Source of the DNA: CAVTHK01 sp964552235
GTDB taxonomy: Bacteria; Spirochaetota; Spirochaetia; SZUA-6; CAVTHK01
Direction of reading: 5' to 3'
Assembly (NCBI GenBank): GCA_964552235.1
Contig: CAZKGO010000154.1
Span: 1 to 9,365, forward strand
DNA length: 9,365 nt
Made by a program: the position numbers and the translations under genes
Shown: piece after piece, positions 7,226-9,365 of the stretch
Layout of the letters: each line of letters opens with the position of its first letter
Position numbering within the stretch: the stretch's first letter is position 1
The notes under the pieces: model-generated
Told to the model about the DNA's origin: nothing
The model's database searches: none
Seen by the model: only the letters and a program-made list of their open reading frames with translations

Positions 7226-8116
7226 TCACCCGAGCAGCGCTCGCGCGACGCGGTAGGTGGCCGCGTGGGCGGCGACGGTGCGCTCGATCGGCTCGCCGTA
7301 GCCCCCGCCGAGGGCGAGCGAGACGGGAATCCTCCGGTCGCGGCAGGTCTCCAGCACCATGGCGTCCCGCTCGCGCAGCGCCGCGGCGCTCAGCGACATC
7401 CGGCCCAGGCGGTCGCAGGCGAGCGGGTCCACGCCGGCGAGGTAGAGCACGAGGTCGGCATCGAGGGCGCCTGGCAGGTGCGCCGACAGCACGTCCAGGT
7501 ACTCTCGGTCGGTGATCTCCTGGCTCAGCGCCACCGCGTCTCCGGCGAGCACCTTGCGCGCGGGGTAGTTGCTCTCGCAGTAGAGGTCGAGGAGCGCCAC
7601 GCCGGGGGCGGCGCCAAGGAGCGCGCCGTTGCCGTCGCCCTGGTGGACGTCCAGGTCGACGATGGTCACCTTGCGCACGACCCCTCGCGACAGCAGCGTC
7701 AGGGCCACCGCCGCCAGATCGTTGAACACGCAGAAGCCGGCGCCGGCGTCGCGGCGCGCGTGATGGGTGCCGCCGCCGAGGCAGCCCGAGATGCCGTCCG
7801 CCAGCGCCGCCTCGGCGGCTGCCAGGGCCCCGCCGACCGACGCGAGGCTGCGCAGGTACAGCTGCCGGCTCCAGGGCAGACCGATGGCCCGCTGCAGCCG
7901 CGGCTCCAGCGAGCCGCAGCGGACCGCCTCGACGTAGGCGGGATCGTGGGCGGCCTCGAGCAGCCCGGGCTCCGCCAGCGGGGCCGGAAGCAGGTCGTCG
8001 GGCCCGAGGATGCGCTCGGCCAGCAGCAGCTCGCGCAGCAGGCGGTACTTGGCTGCGGGAAACCGGTGGCCGGGAGGCAGCGGGAGCTCGTGGCGATCCG
8101 AGGTGAACACACGCAC
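7226..8116 (-). CDS. Histone deacetylase superfamily protein, class IV-like
   Basis: A zinc amidohydrolase of the HDAC/acetylpolyamine deacetylase superfamily, 296 residues, cytosolic. All catalytic positions are visible: tandem histidines H118-H119 in GGGTHHAR, zinc ligands D156 and H158 in IVDLDVHQGDG, the third ligand D230 in AGVDPL, and the transition-state tyrosine Y273 in GGGYG. The opening (LPLPPGHRFPAAKYRLLRE) and the stretch around YCESNYPARK resemble bacterial class IV (HDAC11-like) members. The substrate in bacteria is uncertain: acetylated lysines, polyamines or small amides. The GTG at 8116 gives VRVFTSDRHELP, which fits the usual M-K/R-V-F start of this group; the frame is open far upstream but antisense to the GH3 gene and without family similarity. 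No Shine-Dalgarno is present. It is divergent from the GH3 gene and 103 nt upstream of the barrel gene, which has its own promoter. Confidence 0.93.
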   Translation of the reverse strand: MRVFTSDRHELPLPPGHRFPAAKYRLLRELLLAERILGPDDLLPAPLAEPGLLEAAHDPAYVEAVRCGSLEPRLQRAIGLPWSRQLYLRSLASVGGALAAAEAALADGISGCLGGGTHHARRDAGAGFCVFNDLAAVALTLLSRGVVRKVTIVDLDVHQGDGNGALLGAAPGVALLDLYCESNYPARKVLAGDAVALSQEITDREYLDVLSAHLPGALDADLVLYLAGVDPLACDRLGRMSLSAAALRERDAMVLETCRDRRIPVSLALGGGYGEPIERTVAAHAATYRVARALLG

Positions 8117-8126
8117 CGTGCCGGGC

Positions 8127-8156
8127 AGTATAGAGGGGCCGCGACCCCGGCGGCAA
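8127..8156 (-). promoter_or_regulatory. Deacetylase promoter, near-leaderless
   Basis: Minus strand: TTGCCG (8156-8151), 18-bp spacer, TATACT (8132-8127). The GTG start begins 10 bases after the -10, so the predicted leader is only about 3 nt and cannot hold a Shine-Dalgarno. Confidence 0.6.
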
Positions 8157-8170
8157 CGGCCGCGCCGCGA

Positions 8171-8199
8171 TTGAAGAACCGGCGGGCCGCTGCTATGAT
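8171..8199 (+). promoter_or_regulatory. GH3 promoter with extended -10, near-leaderless
   Basis: Plus strand: TTGAAG (8171-8176), 17-bp spacer and TATGAT (8194-8199), preceded by TG one base upstream (extended -10, TGCTATGAT). The ATG at 8210 begins 10 bases after the -10, leaving a leader of about 3 nt. In-frame ATGs at 8195 and 8198 overlap the -10 itself and would not be on the transcript. Confidence 0.7.
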
Positions 8200-8209
8200 G
8201 CGACCCGTC

Positions 8210-9365
8210 ATGCGACGGTGGAAGCTGTCGGTTCTGCCGCTTTGGCTGCTCGCCTGCGGTTGCGCGACCGGCCCGCAGGCGCCCCAGGAGGCGCCGCGGG
8301 AGGCTCCGCGGGAGACGCCGCGGCCCGCGGTGAGCGCCCCCGCGCCGGAGCCCGCCCCTCCGCAGCCGCCCCAGGCGGCGATCGTCCCGCCCGCGGCCTC
8401 CGCCGTGCCGCTGCCGCAGCCGCCGGCGGCCGAACGCGAGCTGACCGCAGCGCTCGCGGCCATGAGTCTCGAGCGGCGCATCGCCCAGCGCCTCGCCTGC
8501 TGGGTGTCCGGCACCGAGGCTGCGGGCCGCAACGAGCGAATGGTTCGCGAGGTCGGGTTGGGCGGCGTGATCCTGAACACGACGAACGTCCGCAGCCCGC
8601 AGCAGGTGGCGGCCCTCGTGCGGTCCCTGCAGGCTGCGGCCCTCGCCGCGTCGCAGGGGATCGGCCTGTTCGTCGGCGTGGACCAGGAGGGCGGCCGCGT
8701 GACGCGGCTGCGCTTTGACGAGATCTCCCGCTTTCCGCCTCAGTTCATCTGGGCCTCGCACCAGGACGAGCGGTTCGTTGCCGCGGCCGCCTACATCACC
8801 AACGTCGAGATCCGCGAGATGGGCGTGAACATGAACTTCGCACCGGTGCTTGACGTCTACCCCAAGGCCGACGAGAGCGTGATCGGCGATCGGTCGTTCG
8901 GCGGCGACCCCCAGACCGTGGGCCGGCTCGGGGTGCGCTACATCGAAGCGGCCGACCGGGCCGGCGTGGTGGCCGTGCCGAAGCATTTTCCCGGCCACGG
9001 CGAGAGCGACGGCGACTCGCACAAGGTGCTGCCGGTGGCCGTCACGTCGCGGGCGCAGCTCGAAGAGCGCGCCCTGCCGCCCTTCCGCGCCGCAATCGCC
9101 GCCGGCGCCGAGGCGATCATGACCGCCCACGTCCTGTACCGCGAGCTGGACCCCGATCTGCCGGCCACCCTCTCGCACAGGATCGTGACCGGCCTGCTGC
9201 GCAATGAGCTGGGCTTTGGCGGCGTCGTGGTCTCGGACGCGATCGAGATGGCGGCGCTGGACCGCAGTTTCCCGATCGAGTCGATCCTGCGCCACGCGAT
9301 CAAGGCGGGCGTGGACCTGATCCTGGTCGGCGGCAGGCACGAGCCGGCCGACCTGGTCGCTGCCG
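8210..9365 (+). CDS. NagZ-like glycoside hydrolase family 3 lipoprotein (partial, 3' end missing)
   Basis: Predicted beta-N-acetylhexosaminidase acting on cell-wall amino sugars; 385 residues are visible and the frame is still open at the right edge. Residues 1-16 are a lipoprotein signal with a good lipobox (LLA-C16), followed by a Pro/Ala/Glu-rich tether (about 20-75) containing EAPR repeats. The GH3 domain starts near residue 78: GVILNTTNV (119-127), GVDQEGGRVTRL (156-167), MNFAPVLDVYP (208-218), IGDRSFGGDP (225-234), KHFPGHGESDGDSH (258-271) and VSDAIEMAAL (341-350). NagZ-type enzymes use the D-x-H of this loop (D269, H271) as acid/base and the Asp of SDxxxM (D343) as nucleophile; all are present. 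Classical NagZ is cytosolic, so an anchored, tethered form points to the outer-membrane inner face or the cell surface. Start chosen at 8210 because the upstream in-frame ATGs lie in the -10 box. Confidence 0.93.
   Translation, partial: MRRWKLSVLPLWLLACGCATGPQAPQEAPREAPRETPRPAVSAPAPEPAPPQPPQAAIVPPAASAVPLPQPPAAERELTAALAAMSLERRIAQRLACWVSGTEAAGRNERMVREVGLGGVILNTTNVRSPQQVAALVRSLQAAALAASQGIGLFVGVDQEGGRVTRLRFDEISRFPPQFIWASHQDERFVAAAAYITNVEIREMGVNMNFAPVLDVYPKADESVIGDRSFGGDPQTVGRLGVRYIEAADRAGVVAVPKHFPGHGESDGDSHKVLPVAVTSRAQLEERALPPFRAAIAAGAEAIMTAHVLYRELDPDLPATLSHRIVTGLLRNELGFGGVVVSDAIEMAALDRSFPIESILRHAIKAGVDLILVGGRHEPADLVAA
8288..8323 (+). repeat. Three 12-bp repeats encoding EAPR units
   Basis: Three consecutive 12-bp units (GAG-GCG/GCT/ACG-CCG-CGG) encode EAPR, EAPR and ETPR in the proline-rich tether of the GH3 lipoprotein. 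The pattern suggests slippage-prone linker length. Confidence 0.75.

Noticed and set aside
8117..9340. Minus-strand frame upstream of the deacetylase that would add about 400 residues.
   Set aside because: It lies antisense to the GH3 gene, has no family similarity, and includes the predicted deacetylase promoter. The family N terminus fits the GTG at 8116.

Overview
The window is a gene-dense piece of a very GC-rich bacterial chromosome. Almost every third codon position is G or C. The cell is probably diderm: there is a Sec-exported beta-barrel ending in phenylalanine, two probable lipoproteins and a secreted TPR protein. I cannot fix the lineage from sequence alone. The split purH, the small OmpW-like barrel and a relaxed lipobox (A-F-G-C) would fit Spirochaetota or a deltaproteobacterial-grade group. 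This is inference only. No rRNA, tRNA, CRISPR array, IS element or phage gene was seen.

Layout: (1) Positions 1-357 look like the arginine-rich C-terminal tail of a plus-strand gene entering from the left. (2) 306-1475 (minus) encodes a secreted, TPR-bearing relative of the peptidase MA/DUF1570 group whose zinc motif is degraded. It has its own TTGACA-17-TATCTT promoter. (3) 1563-3341 (minus) is a two-gene unit: folD, with an apparently leaderless promoter, followed with no gap (TAGATG) by a P-loop ATPase fused to an Asp23/Gls24-like domain. (4) 3441-7122 (minus) is a four-gene unit: small outer-membrane barrel, beta-propeller lipoprotein, IMP cyclohydrolase and AICAR transformylase. The last three are chained by ATGA overlaps. 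(5) 7226-8116 (minus) is a class IV-like histone deacetylase family enzyme. (6) 8210-9365 (plus) is a divergent NagZ-like GH3 lipoprotein that runs off the right edge. Features (5) and (6) share a 93-bp intergenic region with back-to-back promoters, each placing the start codon 10 nt after the -10 box.

Function: the two purine genes together do the last two steps of IMP synthesis, which one bifunctional PurH does in most bacteria. FolD, next in line, makes the 10-formyl-tetrahydrofolate that the AICAR transformylase uses, so 2460-5386 is a coherent one-carbon/purine block. It is unusual that this block is translationally coupled to envelope genes upstream and to a P-loop/Asp23 protein downstream. 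The GH3 lipoprotein (predicted cell-wall amino-sugar hydrolysis) and the barrel and propeller proteins are envelope functions.

The most promising targets are the P-loop/Asp23 fusion, the envelope-purine operon, the pseudo-peptidase and the set of leaderless promoters.
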